Of a stretch of DNA of 64,000 nt, positions 50,344-61,855 are shown in pieces. Below the pieces are notes generated by a model. The model searched no databases. It was not told where the DNA came from and saw nothing but the letters and a program-made list of their open reading frames with translations. Position numbers and translations under genes: made by a program. Every line of letters starts with the position of its first letter. The stretch's first letter is position 1. Source of the stretch: Methanoregula sp. Its GTDB lineage: Archaea; Halobacteriota; Methanomicrobia; Methanomicrobiales; Methanospirillaceae. The DNA is taken from contig CP112999.1 in the NCBI GenBank assembly GCA_026625165.1, positions 1,426,001-1,490,000 on the forward strand. The letters are read 5' to 3'.

Positions 50344-51279
50344 TCATTGATCTCTGATAAATGCCTTCGTCTTCTCAATCCCTTCATCCAGCGAGGTCTT
50401 TGGCTCCCACCCAAGCAGCCGTTTTGCTTTAGATCGGTCACAGATAAGTTTCGGAATCTCGCTCTGCGGGTGGATGTGCTTAACGTGTTTAATCCTTGAT
50501 TTGTCCTTACAGATCATGGCCGCAAGATCATTGATTGTCACATCTTTTCCGAATCCGGCATTAATGATTTCCCCGGTACACCGGTCGCTCATCGCTGCAC
50601 GAACAACAAAGTCCGCACAGTCTTCCACATACATCAGGTCTCGTGTCTGGGTCCCGTCACCGTATATATTAAGTACGCCTACGTTCAGTTCGTTCTGGAT
50701 AAAAACCGAGACCACGCCACCTTCACCCGTGGTCTTCTGGTAGGGACCATAGGTATTGAAGGGACGGAGAATTACGGTCGGAAGACCATAGGCATGGTAG
50801 TAGGACTGTACCATGTTCTCACCGGCAAGTTTTGCGCCGGCATAAGGAGATGCAGCTTTTGTGGGATGCGATTCGGATATTGCGCTACCGCTAAATGCTG
50901 CAGTGTCGTACACCATGCATGTGCTCATGAACACGAACCGAGCATTGATTTTTTTTACTTCTTCGAGAAGGTTGAAGGTGCCGATCACGTCATTTTCAAA
51001 CACCTTGCGGGGATTGTCAATACTCTCCTGCACGATGATATTTGCAGCAAGGTGGATGACCACATCAAATTTTTGTTTGAAAAGCGCAGAGAGCATCTTT
51101 TTGTTCTTGATATCCCCGACTTTAACTTTGAGATAAGGATTTTTGGAGAATTCAGAAAGGTTATTCAGGCTGCCGTTGGAGAGATCATCGAGCACCCCTA
51201 TGGAATGCCCGTCATCCAATAATCGCTTAACTACCCAGCGACCAATAAAGCCAGCGCCACCGGTTACCAGCACCTTCAT
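50344..51279 (-). CDS. NAD-dependent epimerase/dehydratase
   Basis: A 311-residue extended SDR: KVLVTGGAGFIGRWVV (2-17), VIHLAANIIVQESI, FMSTCMVYD, SPYAGAKLAGE with the YxxxK catalytic pair, and RPFNTYGPYQ. It resembles UDP-glucose/GlcNAc 4-epimerases. The ATG overlaps the stop of the PseB-like gene by ATGA. Possible reactions are C4 epimerisation of a UDP-hexose or C4/C6 dehydration; the Thr/Met triad position (STCMVYD) does not settle it. Confidence 0.8.
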   Translation of the reverse strand: MKVLVTGGAGFIGRWVVKRLLDDGHSIGVLDDLSNGSLNNLSEFSKNPYLKVKVGDIKNKKMLSALFKQKFDVVIHLAANIIVQESIDNPRKVFENDVIGTFNLLEEVKKINARFVFMSTCMVYDTAAFSGSAISESHPTKAASPYAGAKLAGENMVQSYYHAYGLPTVILRPFNTYGPYQKTTGEGGVVSVFIQNELNVGVLNIYGDGTQTRDLMYVEDCADFVVRAAMSDRCTGEIINAGFGKDVTINDLAAMICKDKSRIKHVKHIHPQSEIPKLICDRSKAKRLLGWEPKTSLDEGIEKTKAFIRDQ

Positions 51280-52265
51280 ATGCCTGCCTCATCCAGCAGC
51301 CCTAGGATCTCCCGTTTTGAAAGTGTTTTCATCTGTGCTGAATTTTTTATCGCAGTGATCCGGGAATACCCGGAATAATTAATGTAATCGATCATCTTCA
51401 TCTGCGGGAAGATGACGTACATGTCCTTTCCTTCATATGCCCGTGACATCTCTTCTTCGGTCATGATCTCCTCGTACATCTTCTCGCCGGGCTTTTTTCC
51501 GATAATCTCCTTTTTCGCATTCCCGTACTTTTGGATCATCGCATCGGCAAGGTCATTGATGTTGACTACCGGCATTTTAAAGATAAAAATTTCCCCGCCT
51601 TCTGAGAGGATACCGGCTTTCAGGACGAGATCGATTGCAGTATTCCGGGTAATCATGAACCGTGTCATCGCAGGATCGGTGATAGTGACCTTATGGTCAT
51701 TCTGGATCTGCTGTCTGAACAGCGGGATAACCGACCCGCTTGTGCCGACAACATTACCGAACCTGCAACAGGAAAAGATGGTGGTTCTTGCACCGTAATC
51801 ATTGGCAGCAGTCATCAGTTTTTCAGCGAGCAGTTTTGTAGTACCCATGGTGTTCGAGGGATTTGCCGCTTTATCGGAACTCGTGAAGATCACTTTTTTC
51901 ACGTTCTGGCTGATGGCGGCCTGTATCACATTCGCTGTCCCGATAATATTTGTCTCAACGGCATCAAGAGGATTGTATTCGCATTCAAGGACATGCTTGT
52001 ATGATGCCGCATGAATAACAATATCAATTCCTTTCAGGGCATATTGTAACCGGTTAAGGTTCCTGATGTCCCCCAGAAGGAACCTGACTTTTTTTGCCGT
52101 TTCACCGGCAAACTTCTGTCTTAAGTAAAAAAGGCCGTTCTCATTGTTATCAAACAGCCGTATAACCTTGGGATCATACTCCAGCAGCTTTTCAATGAGT
52201 GCCTGCCCGATACTACCAGCAGATCCAGTGATTAAAATGCTTTTATCCTGATAAAAATTCTTCAT
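51276..52265 (-). CDS. pseB: UDP-GlcNAc 4,6-dehydratase, PseB/CapD-like
   Basis: Start MKNFYQDKSILITGSAGSIGQ is taken because it brings the Rossmann strand near the N-terminus; the 24 residues before it are basic and atypical. The 329-residue protein has TGSAGSIG (13-20), FDNNENGLFYL, DIVIHAASYKHV and IFTSSDKAANPSNTMGTTKLLAE, in which Met replaces Tyr of the YxxxK pair, the mark of inverting dehydratases such as PseB and FlaA1. It would start the pseudaminic pathway from UDP-GlcNAc. It lies 25 kb from the other pse genes but within the same locus. Confidence 0.8.
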   Translation of the reverse strand: MKNFYQDKSILITGSAGSIGQALIEKLLEYDPKVIRLFDNNENGLFYLRQKFAGETAKKVRFLLGDIRNLNRLQYALKGIDIVIHAASYKHVLECEYNPLDAVETNIIGTANVIQAAISQNVKKVIFTSSDKAANPSNTMGTTKLLAEKLMTAANDYGARTTIFSCCRFGNVVGTSGSVIPLFRQQIQNDHKVTITDPAMTRFMITRNTAIDLVLKAGILSEGGEIFIFKMPVVNINDLADAMIQKYGNAKKEIIGKKPGEKMYEEIMTEEEMSRAYEGKDMYVIFPQMKMIDYINYSGYSRITAIKNSAQMKTLSKREILGLLDEAGI

Positions 52266-52365
52266 CGTAAACCTGCGATATGATTTTCTATATGTTTCTC
52301 TGAAATTGATAAAATTCTTTCCTGTGATACATACCAATGGTGGCAGAAATATACTGCATGCCTTA

Positions 52366-53397
52366 TTACCTGATCAGCAACCTGTGGACATTAATCAGCT
52401 GTTCTATCAATATACGGTGATCATACCGTTCAAGCACTGTGATTCTGCCCTGCTTCCCCATCTCTTCGCGCGACTCCGTATTATTGTGTATCCAAACAAC
52501 AGCATCATGCAGGGATTTTACATCCAGTACAGGAACGATAAGTCCGTTTTTTCCGTCTTCAACAATCTCAGGACACCCCCCAACATCTGTGGTTATAGCC
52601 GGGATGCCGCAGGCAAATGCTTCCATCACCGATGTCGGAACCGCCTCTGTGTGAGTGGGTAATACAAGACAATCTGCGGCATTCATCCATGTTCGCACTT
52701 CTTCAGGGATCTTTTCACCGACGAATCTGCAATTATCAGGATACACAGGAACACTCCTACCTGAACCGACAAATATGAACAGGAGATCCGGGCACTGCCG
52801 TGCAACTTTCAGGAGTTCATTGATTCCCTTTGACGGGTGAAGTCTTCCTACGAACAGAAAAATGGTCGCTTCTGCAGGGAGACCAAGAGATTTCCGTGAT
52901 TGTTCTTTAGAGCCGGGTGAGAAGAATTCTGTATCAACCCCGGTATGGATCGCGGAGATGGTCTCAGGGTTACCACCGATATCAATAAGGACACGCCGCA
53001 TCTCTTCACTCGCTGTGACAACATGCGCCGCATGCTTCAGCATGGCGTGGGTGAGTGCCATGTTGAAGCGGTTTTTGAATGGATAAATCCGGGCATCATC
53101 CCCATGGAACTTGAGAACAAGCGGAACATTCTGCCTCCTGAAATAGGCAGGGATCAGGCTGCTATGAGGGATATATTCCGCCTGAAGAATATCCGGAGTT
53201 GTATCCCGTGCCAGAACCATTGACTGATAGTAAAACGGCACATAGCCAATGACTGATGAAGAACTCTTGACGGCTTTTTTTACAGCAATGCCACGGGTTT
53301 CAAGGTCCCTGACCATCTGCCTGATGAAACTTCCCCGCCAATCGCCGTCATATGCCGGATACATGTTCGCAAAGAGGCCGAGAGTGTAGTGTGTCAC
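52366..53397 (-). CDS. Family 4 glycosyltransferase
   Basis: I choose the GTG at 53397 because GGGGTGACC precedes it and the GT-B first strand (YTLGLFANMYPAYDGDWRGSF) begins immediately; an ATG 22 codons upstream that overlaps the methyltransferase stop is the alternative. The enzyme has FLFVGRLHPSKGINELLKV, LLFIFVGSGRSVPVY and the EAFACGIPAITTDVGGCPEIVEDGKNG donor motif of GT4. It builds a glycosidic bond of the surface glycan with a retaining mechanism. Acceptor and sugar unknown. Confidence 0.8.
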   Translation of the reverse strand: MTHYTLGLFANMYPAYDGDWRGSFIRQMVRDLETRGIAVKKAVKSSSSVIGYVPFYYQSMVLARDTTPDILQAEYIPHSSLIPAYFRRQNVPLVLKFHGDDARIYPFKNRFNMALTHAMLKHAAHVVTASEEMRRVLIDIGGNPETISAIHTGVDTEFFSPGSKEQSRKSLGLPAEATIFLFVGRLHPSKGINELLKVARQCPDLLFIFVGSGRSVPVYPDNCRFVGEKIPEEVRTWMNAADCLVLPTHTEAVPTSVMEAFACGIPAITTDVGGCPEIVEDGKNGLIVPVLDVKSLHDAVVWIHNNTESREEMGKQGRITVLERYDHRILIEQLINVHRLLIR

Positions 53398-53459
53398 TTG
53401 GTCACCCCATTGATGCAGATACTTTTTTTGTGTTCCCGCAAGGTGCATTATCCATAAGC

Positions 53460-54161
53460 TCACTTCACCAGAACGAGTAGCGAATATCCGCCAAACATTC
53501 TCACAGTAAAGTCCTGGGCAACTGGAAATAATAACCGCCTCGGGATTTTCAGGAGCCGATCCTTCATACCATAGTCCCTTGGCAGGGAATATCCCGCAGT
53601 ATAGGAATAATCGATTATCTCATAACCGAGATCGCGCAATACCTGCAGTGCCAGATCCTTTGAAAAGAAATGCAAATGACCGACTTTTTTCCTCTGCCCG
53701 AGTAAAAATTTCTGGTGCATCACTGCCAAGACGAACATCTCAAGGGGGATATGGAGAATCTTGTACCGGCTTTTTTGTTTTAATTCGCGGAGGAACTCTA
53801 AATAATCTTCAAGATGTTCAATGAGATCGATGAGCAGAATAAGATCACAGTTAGTTCCCCTTTCCTCTGTGAAATTTTTGAGGCGGAAGCACAATCGTTC
53901 ATTTTTCCGCTGCTGGCACAATTCGTATGCCTGCGGGGAGATCTCGTAACCGGTAAACATGCACGAAGACGGCATCAGTTTCTGAAGCTGGTTCAGTATT
54001 TCCCCGGAGCCGCACCCCACTTCGCAGATGGTCTTTGGTTCGAGCCGGTGCTTCTGAATTATCTTAAAGATCAGGTCCGCTTTCCAGGGAGCATCCTCCA
54101 CATCCCACGTGGGATTGTGTTTTTGGTATTCACCATCAAGGTACATGTCACCGACGTTCAT
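53460..54161 (-). CDS. Class I SAM-dependent methyltransferase
   Basis: A 233-residue methyltransferase with motif I ICEVGCGSGEIL (near 43-54), FTGYEISPQAYELC and LILLIDLIEHLEDYLEFL. No zinc ribbon. It is the first gene of the right-hand glycan operon, 22 nt after the top6A stop on the same strand, so it may be read through from the core operon. Substrate unknown, probably a sugar or lipid-linked intermediate. Confidence 0.75.
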   Translation of the reverse strand: MNVGDMYLDGEYQKHNPTWDVEDAPWKADLIFKIIQKHRLEPKTICEVGCGSGEILNQLQKLMPSSCMFTGYEISPQAYELCQQRKNERLCFRLKNFTEERGTNCDLILLIDLIEHLEDYLEFLRELKQKSRYKILHIPLEMFVLAVMHQKFLLGQRKKVGHLHFFSKDLALQVLRDLGYEIIDYSYTAGYSLPRDYGMKDRLLKIPRRLLFPVAQDFTVRMFGGYSLLVLVK

Positions 54162-54182
54162 CCTGCCTCCCTGAAATTTTGA

Positions 54183-55271
54183 TTAAATTATCCCCATCTC
54201 ACTCAACCGTGCCGGCAGATACTTCTTTGTCACAAAGTCAAGCCCGCGGGCAGCGAACGCCTGCTGTTCTGACTTCAGTCCCATATCAATCTGCAAATTT
54301 ATCTGTTTTTTCCAGTAATCGTTGGCAAACCGTGGATCGGTCAGTTCCGCATTCAATGCTTCCACATCTTTCTCTGACAGTTTATCGGAAGGAAGGTTGT
54401 AGTCACGGATATCGCTCGGCTGTAACCCCAGGAATTGTGCCTTTGGCGTTGCCAGCATCTCTGACATGTGGGCGCTCTTGATCGCCCCGTACGCAACCGA
54501 AGCATAAATCCGGTATGACCACGGGTCCCCATCCGTAAAAACAAGGACCGGGAGGTCCCATGTTGTGCTGATCTTGTTGAGCATTCTCCGGGTTGAGCGG
54601 GCCGGCTGACCTTTCAGGTGGACGAGTATTGCATTGTACTCTTCATCAAACCCGTTCTCGATCAGCCGGTCATACATACCGCCGGTTTCCAGCGCGATTA
54701 CAAACTTCGCATCATGGTCCACAAACTCGATGTTTTCAACATTGTTAGGGATCGTATATCCTGCCTGCCCGACATCATCCTGGCAGTGAATTGATCGCAG
54801 TCCCCTGCGCGTCTCTTCCTTAATCCTCATCGGGCCGTAAATAGACGCCCCATTCTCCTCTGGGTGGAGGTGGAACCCCTCGCGCGGGACCTCGGAGATG
54901 ATCTCGAGGTCTTCGATAAGGAAATTACTTTCCTCTTGCGCGCCGAACTTTGCCCGCTTCCAGCCTTCAGAAATGTAATACATCTCTCTTAACGTTGAAG
55001 AACGGTTCTCGATCAGCTGCTGCTTCACAAAACCGATCACGTACGCCATCTTTAAAAGATGCGTCGCGCTCTTCGCGGTCGCCGCTGTACGCAGGCTCTC
55101 TTTGTCCCCGTACTTCCAGACCTCGCTTGCATCATCGTACTCGATATTGTATTTCGTGCGCGTCGGAAGGGAGATAGAGGGGATCTCACCTGCCTTCATC
55201 TGGTCGTACCATGCCGAGGCAATGGCAAGCAACGCTTTCATCGACTTTTTGTCAAGCTCGTCTTTAGACAT
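54183..55271 (-). CDS. top6A: DNA topoisomerase VI subunit A
   Basis: The ATG giving [19 protein letters not shown] overlaps the top6B stop by 8 nt; the longer frame is an artefact. The 362-residue protein is Spo11/Top6A: the catalytic Tyr lies in [13 protein letters not shown] (near 98-106) and the Toprim metal residues in [14 protein letters not shown] and [15 protein letters not shown] (Glu, DxD). With subunit B it relaxes and decatenates DNA by double-strand passage. Length is normal for archaea. Confidence 0.95.
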   Translation of the reverse strand: MSKDELDKKSMKALLAIASAWYDQMKAGEIPSISLPTRTKYNIEYDDASEVWKYGDKESLRTAATAKSATHLLKMAYVIGFVKQQLIENRSSTLREMYYISEGWKRAKFGAQEESNFLIEDLEIISEVPREGFHLHPEENGASIYGPMRIKEETRRGLRSIHCQDDVGQAGYTIPNNVENIEFVDHDAKFVIALETGGMYDRLIENGFDEEYNAILVHLKGQPARSTRRMLNKISTTWDLPVLVFTDGDPWSYRIYASVAYGAIKSAHMSEMLATPKAQFLGLQPSDIRDYNLPSDKLSEKDVEALNAELTDPRFANDYWKKQINLQIDMGLKSEQQAFAARGLDFVTKKYLPARLSEMGII

Positions 55272-57066
55272 CGAGATCCACCACCATTTTCTTATTGTCT
55301 TCGATGCCCCTGATGTCCAGCATGCCCCCGCCTTTACCACTGTATGTAACACGCCATATTTTCTGGGGCGGGACAACAACCTTCCAGACTTTTGTAAACT
55401 GTCCTTCCACATCGGTCACGAAGTCAGGTTTGGGGCTTGCACCGGCAGCATTGTCATGCGATATGTCATACACAGAGATCTCACCGTCATGACCGGCATA
55501 GTTTATGACCTCGATGATCACGTTTCCATCGCGCGTCGATTTTTTCGCGATCAGCTTGCGCATGAGTTTTCCTTCAATCGGAGATGTTTCGACAAGTGGT
55601 TTTTCCACAATCTCGCTGACCTTTGCCGCAAGCTCCGGAATGATCGCGCACACCGCACGCGCCCTGTCCTCGGCAAGCTTGTTTTTGTCCCTGCGGGAGA
55701 GGAAATTCTTAAGGTCACGCCCGAGGTCCTGCAGGGCGAGCACGATCTCTTTTTCGATCTCGGGAATGCTCGCGATCGCGTCCTTACTCTCGCTGGTGAA
55801 GGGAACGTTTGTTGATGCGACATGGACAAGGATCAGGATTGGTCCGACTGGCAGGCCCTGCTGGGAAATGTTGTATGCTTTCCAGTTAACATTTGAAATA
55901 CATCCCGTAATCGCGCATGCGCCCTGCTGGTACATGAGGGGAACGCGGTTTGCAAACCGGAGGATTATTGCGTTACCTTCCGGCGGCAGTTTACCCCCGT
56001 ATCCTATTGCTGCCTCAACCATGAACGAATGGCCGGAGAAGACCGAGCTCGGGCGGGTACGGGCAGCAACAAAGTCCATCTGGAACTCCTTATCCAGCCC
56101 GCGGCGTATGAGTTCCTCTCCAATTGGGGAGAGACACTGTGATGACGGGGGGGCGGGGACCGCAACTCCCTGCATTGCCCCATGCAGCGCCTTGAGGTGA
56201 TCAGTTGAAAGCCCCTTTACCTTAACCGTCCCTTTCAGGCCAGCCTTATCACACATCTCCTGCGCGGACTTCTTGCCCACCCGGCTGAAACCCTCCACAA
56301 GGAATTCGAGGAGTTTTTCTTCGCTGGCAGCCGCCATTCGCTTCAGCTGCCCGAACTCAATCCCGTGCGGGTGCGGCTGGATTGCCTCGGGACATGCAAT
56401 CACTTCCTGGCTTACCCGCTCAAATGTGAACGATTCATCATCGAGCTCCACCCGGAACCGCGCGTGGGGGTTCACAATCGAGGTGTACCTGAGATACTCA
56501 AGGAGCTTCTTCTTTGCTGACATTGTGCTCTTGAACTCAATCTGCACACGCGTCCCATGGATCCGGTCCCAGTCATACTGCTTCTCTGAGATGATGTCAG
56601 GTTCGTTGGTCTCGATTTTTATCTGGATCTCGAATCTGGATGCAGGTTCCTTCCCACCAGTGCGCGAGATGACAATCGTGGGAACGCCGCTTGTCAGCTG
56701 AGCGTAGAGCACTGCTGCCGAAATGCCAATCCCCTGCTGCCCGCGCGTCTGCCGGATCTGGTGGAACCGTGATCCATAGAGCAGCTTGCCGAACACAAAG
56801 GGAACCTGGGCAGGCACGATCCCGGGGCCATTGTCTTCCACGATAATCCGGAAGATATCGTTGCCGGTCTTTTTGATGCTGATATAAATATCAGGGAGTA
56901 CCTGCGCTTCCTCGCAGGCGTCAAGTGCGTTGTCTACCGCTTCCTTGATGGTGGTAATTACGCCGCGGGTTGGTGAATCAAAACCCAAAAGGTGTTTATT
57001 CTTCTCGAAAAATTCTGCGACACTGATGCTGCGCTGCTGCTTGGCAAGCTCGTCAGCGAGCACCAT
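55264..57066 (-). CDS. top6B: DNA topoisomerase VI subunit B
   Basis: A 600-residue GHKL ATPase subunit. Start [23 protein letters not shown] is the family N-terminus. ATP site: [15 protein letters not shown] (N-box), [10 protein letters not shown] (G1) and [13 protein letters not shown] (G2). An H2TH region and transducer domain with the switch Lys follow (near IISREGK-like [13 protein letters not shown]). An Ig-like C-terminal domain is present. It overlaps hisS at 5' and top6A at 3', so three core genes are coupled. Confidence 0.95.
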   Translation of the reverse strand: MVLADELAKQQRSISVAEFFEKNKHLLGFDSPTRGVITTIKEAVDNALDACEEAQVLPDIYISIKKTGNDIFRIIVEDNGPGIVPAQVPFVFGKLLYGSRFHQIRQTRGQQGIGISAAVLYAQLTSGVPTIVISRTGGKEPASRFEIQIKIETNEPDIISEKQYDWDRIHGTRVQIEFKSTMSAKKKLLEYLRYTSIVNPHARFRVELDDESFTFERVSQEVIACPEAIQPHPHGIEFGQLKRMAAASEEKLLEFLVEGFSRVGKKSAQEMCDKAGLKGTVKVKGLSTDHLKALHGAMQGVAVPAPPSSQCLSPIGEELIRRGLDKEFQMDFVAARTRPSSVFSGHSFMVEAAIGYGGKLPPEGNAIILRFANRVPLMYQQGACAITGCISNVNWKAYNISQQGLPVGPILILVHVASTNVPFTSESKDAIASIPEIEKEIVLALQDLGRDLKNFLSRRDKNKLAEDRARAVCAIIPELAAKVSEIVEKPLVETSPIEGKLMRKLIAKKSTRDGNVIIEVINYAGHDGEISVYDISHDNAAGASPKPDFVTDVEGQFTKVWKVVVPPQKIWRVTYSGKGGGMLDIRGIEDNKKMVVDLDV

Positions 57067-58309
57067 GTGCTGACACCTCGGCGATTGCCTCTTTTAGTTC
57101 CATAATTTTCTGCTCGCCGGTCTGAAGGTTCTTCACCGTCACGTTCCCTTGCTCGGTCTCGCGCCTGCCAATAACAACAGCAAAATCAGCCGACTTTGAT
57201 GCATGGGCGATCTGGGCGCCAAGCCCGCGCTCCATCAGGTCCATCTCTGCCCGGATGCCAGCTGCGCGGAATGCGCGGGCAACTTCCAGCGCGCGCTTCC
57301 GGCCCTCATCCGTACAGATAACCGCTACAACCGTGTCTTTTTCGTGCTTTAAATCGCCAAGCGAGACCATGACCCGGTCAAACCCGATTGCAAACCCGCA
57401 TGACGCGGCATCGTCGCCCCCGAAGAGATGAGCAAGGCGATATGCCCCGCCGCCGAGGATCTGGTTCTCCGCACCCAAGTTCGGTGCAAAACATTCAAAG
57501 ACCATTCCCGTATAATAATCGAGGCCCCGAACGATCCCGAAATTCAGGCTGTATTTGACGTCATATGCATCCAGCAGATCGAGTGTCTGCCCGATGCGCT
57601 CTTGTTCCGGGATCATGCCGGTAATCCCCAATACCTCATCGAGCGTCCGGGCTTCTATTAAGTTTTTTAAATTATTTCCGAGATCGTCAAGGAGGTGAGG
57701 GTCATCGGCAGTTTTTTGCAGGGTACGTATCGTCGCTTCCAGCTCGTCAAAGTTCCTCTTGTCAAGGTGCGCCATGATCTGCCGTTGGGCAGTGAGACCG
57801 AGACCATGGAGCAGATTTTTTAATAACGAGAGGTGCCCGACCTTGAGGTCATATGAAACTCCTGTCGCGTTGAGCATATCTGCGGCAAGCATGATCACCT
57901 CGGCATCGGCAAACGCGGTATCCGCCCCGATCAGTTCGACACCGAACTGCCAGAACTGCCGGTACCGCCCTTTTTGCGGGCGTTCGTACCGGAAGCAGTC
58001 GGCATAATAACACCAGCGGATGGGTTTTGGCGCAACCTTCGCCTCGTTGACATACATCCGTATGACTGCAGCCGTGATCTCCGGACGCAGTGCAAGCTTC
58101 CTGCCTCCTTTATCCTCAAACACGTACATTTCCTCAACGATGCCCTCTCCTGACCGCATGGTAAAAAGTTCAAGGTCTTCAAACTCGGGCGTACAGACTT
58201 CACGATATCCCCAGCGGCGCGCAACATCGCGCAGGCGCCATTCGATACTCCTTCGCGTTTCCATCTCATCTGGTAAAAAATCCCGGGTCCCTCGTGGTTT
58301 CTGGAGCAT
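57053..58309 (-). CDS. hisS: Histidyl-tRNA synthetase
   Basis: A 418-residue class II synthetase. Start MLQKPRGTRDFLPDEM is typical. Motif 2 region FRYERPQKGRYRQFWQFGVELIG, histidine A-box GLDYYTGMVFE and motif 3 GFAIGFDRVM are visible, followed by the HGTP anticodon-binding domain (VAVICTDEGRKRALEVARAFR). It charges tRNA-His. It is the first gene of the overlapping hisS-top6B-top6A unit. Confidence 0.95.
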   Translation of the reverse strand: MLQKPRGTRDFLPDEMETRRSIEWRLRDVARRWGYREVCTPEFEDLELFTMRSGEGIVEEMYVFEDKGGRKLALRPEITAAVIRMYVNEAKVAPKPIRWCYYADCFRYERPQKGRYRQFWQFGVELIGADTAFADAEVIMLAADMLNATGVSYDLKVGHLSLLKNLLHGLGLTAQRQIMAHLDKRNFDELEATIRTLQKTADDPHLLDDLGNNLKNLIEARTLDEVLGITGMIPEQERIGQTLDLLDAYDVKYSLNFGIVRGLDYYTGMVFECFAPNLGAENQILGGGAYRLAHLFGGDDAASCGFAIGFDRVMVSLGDLKHEKDTVVAVICTDEGRKRALEVARAFRAAGIRAEMDLMERGLGAQIAHASKSADFAVVIGRRETEQGNVTVKNLQTGEQKIMELKEAIAEVSAHGAR

Positions 58310-58346
58310 TTTTTTAAATCCCTATTGATTATTATTTCCCGCTACA

Positions 58347-58661
58347 TTATTTCTTATTCGCCCTGTTGACCGGTGCACTGCCACAAAAACGCTGGAAAGC
58401 GCCTTGGCCACCCCAGACCTTTTCCCGGAGCATCTTTCCCTGAAGGTAGAGCGCGGCGAGGATCAGCCCGAGGCCAAGCAGTTCCATCATGAATATACCG
58501 CACGCTAACCCGAACATCGATAGAGCCCCGTACGCAACGCCCCGGTATGCAGCTGCCCTGTACCCGGGAAGCCCTGTCCGGTAATAGATGCGTGCGTCGC
58601 GCAGCCATAGGAAAATGACAGCAGCAGTTCCGAGAAATGCCACATAGACGAGGTATGTCAT
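58347..58661 (-). CDS. Small membrane protein, unknown
   Basis: A 104-residue protein with three hydrophobic stretches (MTYLVYVAFLGTAAVIFLWL, AYGALSMFGLACGIFMMEL, LGLILAALYLQ) and a basic, cysteine-containing tail. I do not recognise it. It is 37 nt upstream of hisS on the same strand and 51 nt from the divergent larB gene. Confidence 0.6.
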   Translation of the reverse strand: MTYLVYVAFLGTAAVIFLWLRDARIYYRTGLPGYRAAAYRGVAYGALSMFGLACGIFMMELLGLGLILAALYLQGKMLREKVWGGQGAFQRFCGSAPVNRANKK

Positions 58662-58712
58662 GGCAATGAACTAAATTATTATACGCCACTCCATATCTGT
58701 ATTATTACAACA

Positions 58713-59992
<1,280 letters not shown>

Positions 59993-60047
59993 AATAAATG
60001 TATGAAGGGAGCGGCGCAAAAAGCAACCGACGAATTGGGGGATTTGT

Positions 60048-61343
60048 ATGCTCGAAGGATTGAAAAAGATCTTCCAAAGCAAAAAACCCGACCCACTTAT
60101 CATCAGATTTGAAGATATCCCTGTATATCTTGACAAACGTAACCATGCGATTACCGGAATTCTCCAAAAAGATGCTGATATACCGATGCAGACAATCCGT
60201 GCGGCGGTTCATGACCTCGGGCATATTGTCCAGATGCTGCATGCTGCAGAGTTTAATACCGGGATCCACCCGAAGTTAAAAAGTATCGCAAAAAACACAC
60301 TTCCCCAGTATGCAAAGGCAATGGAGACAGCACTATCAAAACCGCTTCCTGACGATGTTGAAGAGTTCTACACTGCAGCAACCGAGATTCTTAAAGTGTG
60401 CATCAACAGTTCGCACAGCCAGGGAAAATACCTCCAGACCGTATTTCCTGAAGAGATGAAATCCGTCCGGACCGGGATCGACGCAATCGGGCGGGAGATC
60501 AATACGATGACCAGGTCCCTTGCTGCATACCGAAAAGAACTGGCGTTTATTAAGGAGGCAGAGAAAACGCATCGGGCGGTTGTGGATATTTATACCGACA
60601 CAGAAAAATCTCATACAAAAGAGAACCGGATCGTGCAGAGGATCACGGAGATCCAGAACCGGATCGAGACGTGCAGGCAGGAGATCCAGAGTCTGGAAAC
60701 CGATGATGCACAGCATACGATTTCAGAACAGAAGCGCGACCTTGAGATACTGACAAAAGAGAGGGAGAGAATCGTAAGGAGGTATGCGGTTCTCTCCATG
60801 ACTGCGGCTCATGTGCTGCGAAAAGCAGAAAAAATCGCTGTTAAACAACACAATACCCAAGATGCAGTGGTTCTCCAACATTCCCTTGATCTTCTCTCAG
60901 ATCATACAATTCCTGACATCTCCGACCTCACGTCTTCTTTAAGTTCTGCCTGCTCTGTCGCTGAACGCATGATCGGGAAAGGTGAGGTGGTCCTCAAGAA
61001 CAAGGAAGAGCGGGCACTTTTTTCTGACACGGCTGGTTTCGTGACTGAGATCAGTGCCCTTTCAAAAGGATATGCAGAACAGGCACAGCAGTGCGATGCA
61101 GCAGAACAAACACTCCGTGTACACCCGATCATTGTCCGGTCTCAAAATCTCGTACGGGAAAAAAATCAGCTGGAAATTGTCCTAAAAAAAGAGATCCAGT
61201 CCCGGGTAGAACTGGCCAACTGGCGAAACGATCTGGAAAAAAGTATCCCTTCGCTGCAGCAGAGTCTGGAAAAAACGTTAAGGGATCTATCCGGAAGCGA
61301 CGTGCAGCTTCAGTATCCCATGACCATTGCCTCTTCACCGTGA
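60048..61343 (+). CDS. Archaeal coiled-coil protein, unknown
   Basis: A 431-residue protein with a short globular start (MLEGLKKIFQSKKPDPLIIRFEDIPVYLDKR) and long coiled-coil stretches (residues 160-250 and 370-420). No catalytic motif is seen. It resembles hypothetical structural or scaffold-like proteins common in methanogens. It follows the NMN adenylyltransferase gene by 55 nt with GGGGG as ribosome binding site. Confidence 0.7.
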   Translation: MLEGLKKIFQSKKPDPLIIRFEDIPVYLDKRNHAITGILQKDADIPMQTIRAAVHDLGHIVQMLHAAEFNTGIHPKLKSIAKNTLPQYAKAMETALSKPLPDDVEEFYTAATEILKVCINSSHSQGKYLQTVFPEEMKSVRTGIDAIGREINTMTRSLAAYRKELAFIKEAEKTHRAVVDIYTDTEKSHTKENRIVQRITEIQNRIETCRQEIQSLETDDAQHTISEQKRDLEILTKERERIVRRYAVLSMTAAHVLRKAEKIAVKQHNTQDAVVLQHSLDLLSDHTIPDISDLTSSLSSACSVAERMIGKGEVVLKNKEERALFSDTAGFVTEISALSKGYAEQAQQCDAAEQTLRVHPIIVRSQNLVREKNQLEIVLKKEIQSRVELANWRNDLEKSIPSLQQSLEKTLRDLSGSDVQLQYPMTIASSP

Positions 61344-61366
61344 GGGGGCGGTGAAGATAGAGGATA

Positions 61367-61471
61367 TTAATACTCTTCGAATTCGGTTTCATCCGTGAGG
61401 GTGAATTCCTCATCGATGCGCTGGATTAACCGGTTGAGGGTATCACGTGTGATATCTTCTTCAAAGACCAT
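61367..61471 (-). CDS. Possible 34-residue acidic peptide
   Basis: The frame begins MVFEEDITRDTLNRLIQRID and ends FEEY. It is strongly acidic with a helical core, like a small antitoxin or adapter. GGTGG lies 17 nt upstream, which is far. An in-frame stop is five codons before the ATG. It fills a gap otherwise without gene, but support is thin. Confidence 0.3.
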   Translation of the reverse strand: MVFEEDITRDTLNRLIQRIDEEFTLTDETEFEEY

Positions 61472-61560
61472 CTTGGTTATGATTTACCACCTGAATACGG
61501 CCCTGTGTTCTCTGCTTTACAGCCTGCGTTCACCATTTTGCAGCATAAAGATTTTTCATG

Positions 61561-61779
61561 TTATTTATGCGTGAAATCTTCAAGCTCGCGCTGATCATCA
61601 GGGAATTCCGAAGGCCAGCCATAGCAGTCACGCAGCATTCTTGCAATGACATCGCTGATGGTCATCTTCCCCTGTTTCAACGTAAGCAACGCCTCATACA
61701 CGTCGGGGTCAATCTTAATGGATCGCCCCATACCTGCACGAGGCATGATTACCACTGGGTGGTCATCATTTATAAACAT
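61561..61779 (-). CDS. VapB/RHH-type antitoxin-like protein
   Basis: A 72-residue protein. The N-terminal strand GRSIKIDPDVYEALLTLKQ and helix KMTISDVIARMLRDCYG are those of RHH/DUF7557-type antitoxins. An internal ATG at 61746 (MPRAGMGRS) may be the real start. No toxin gene adjoins it, so it appears orphaned or acts alone as a regulator. Confidence 0.6.
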   Translation of the reverse strand: MFINDDHPVVIMPRAGMGRSIKIDPDVYEALLTLKQGKMTISDVIARMLRDCYGWPSEFPDDQRELEDFTHK

Positions 61780-61855
61780 TCCCTAAAACAGGGAAAAATC
61801 AATTGGATCTTAATAATACTCCTCCGTCCTGTCCCTTCATCCGATACATCCATTT

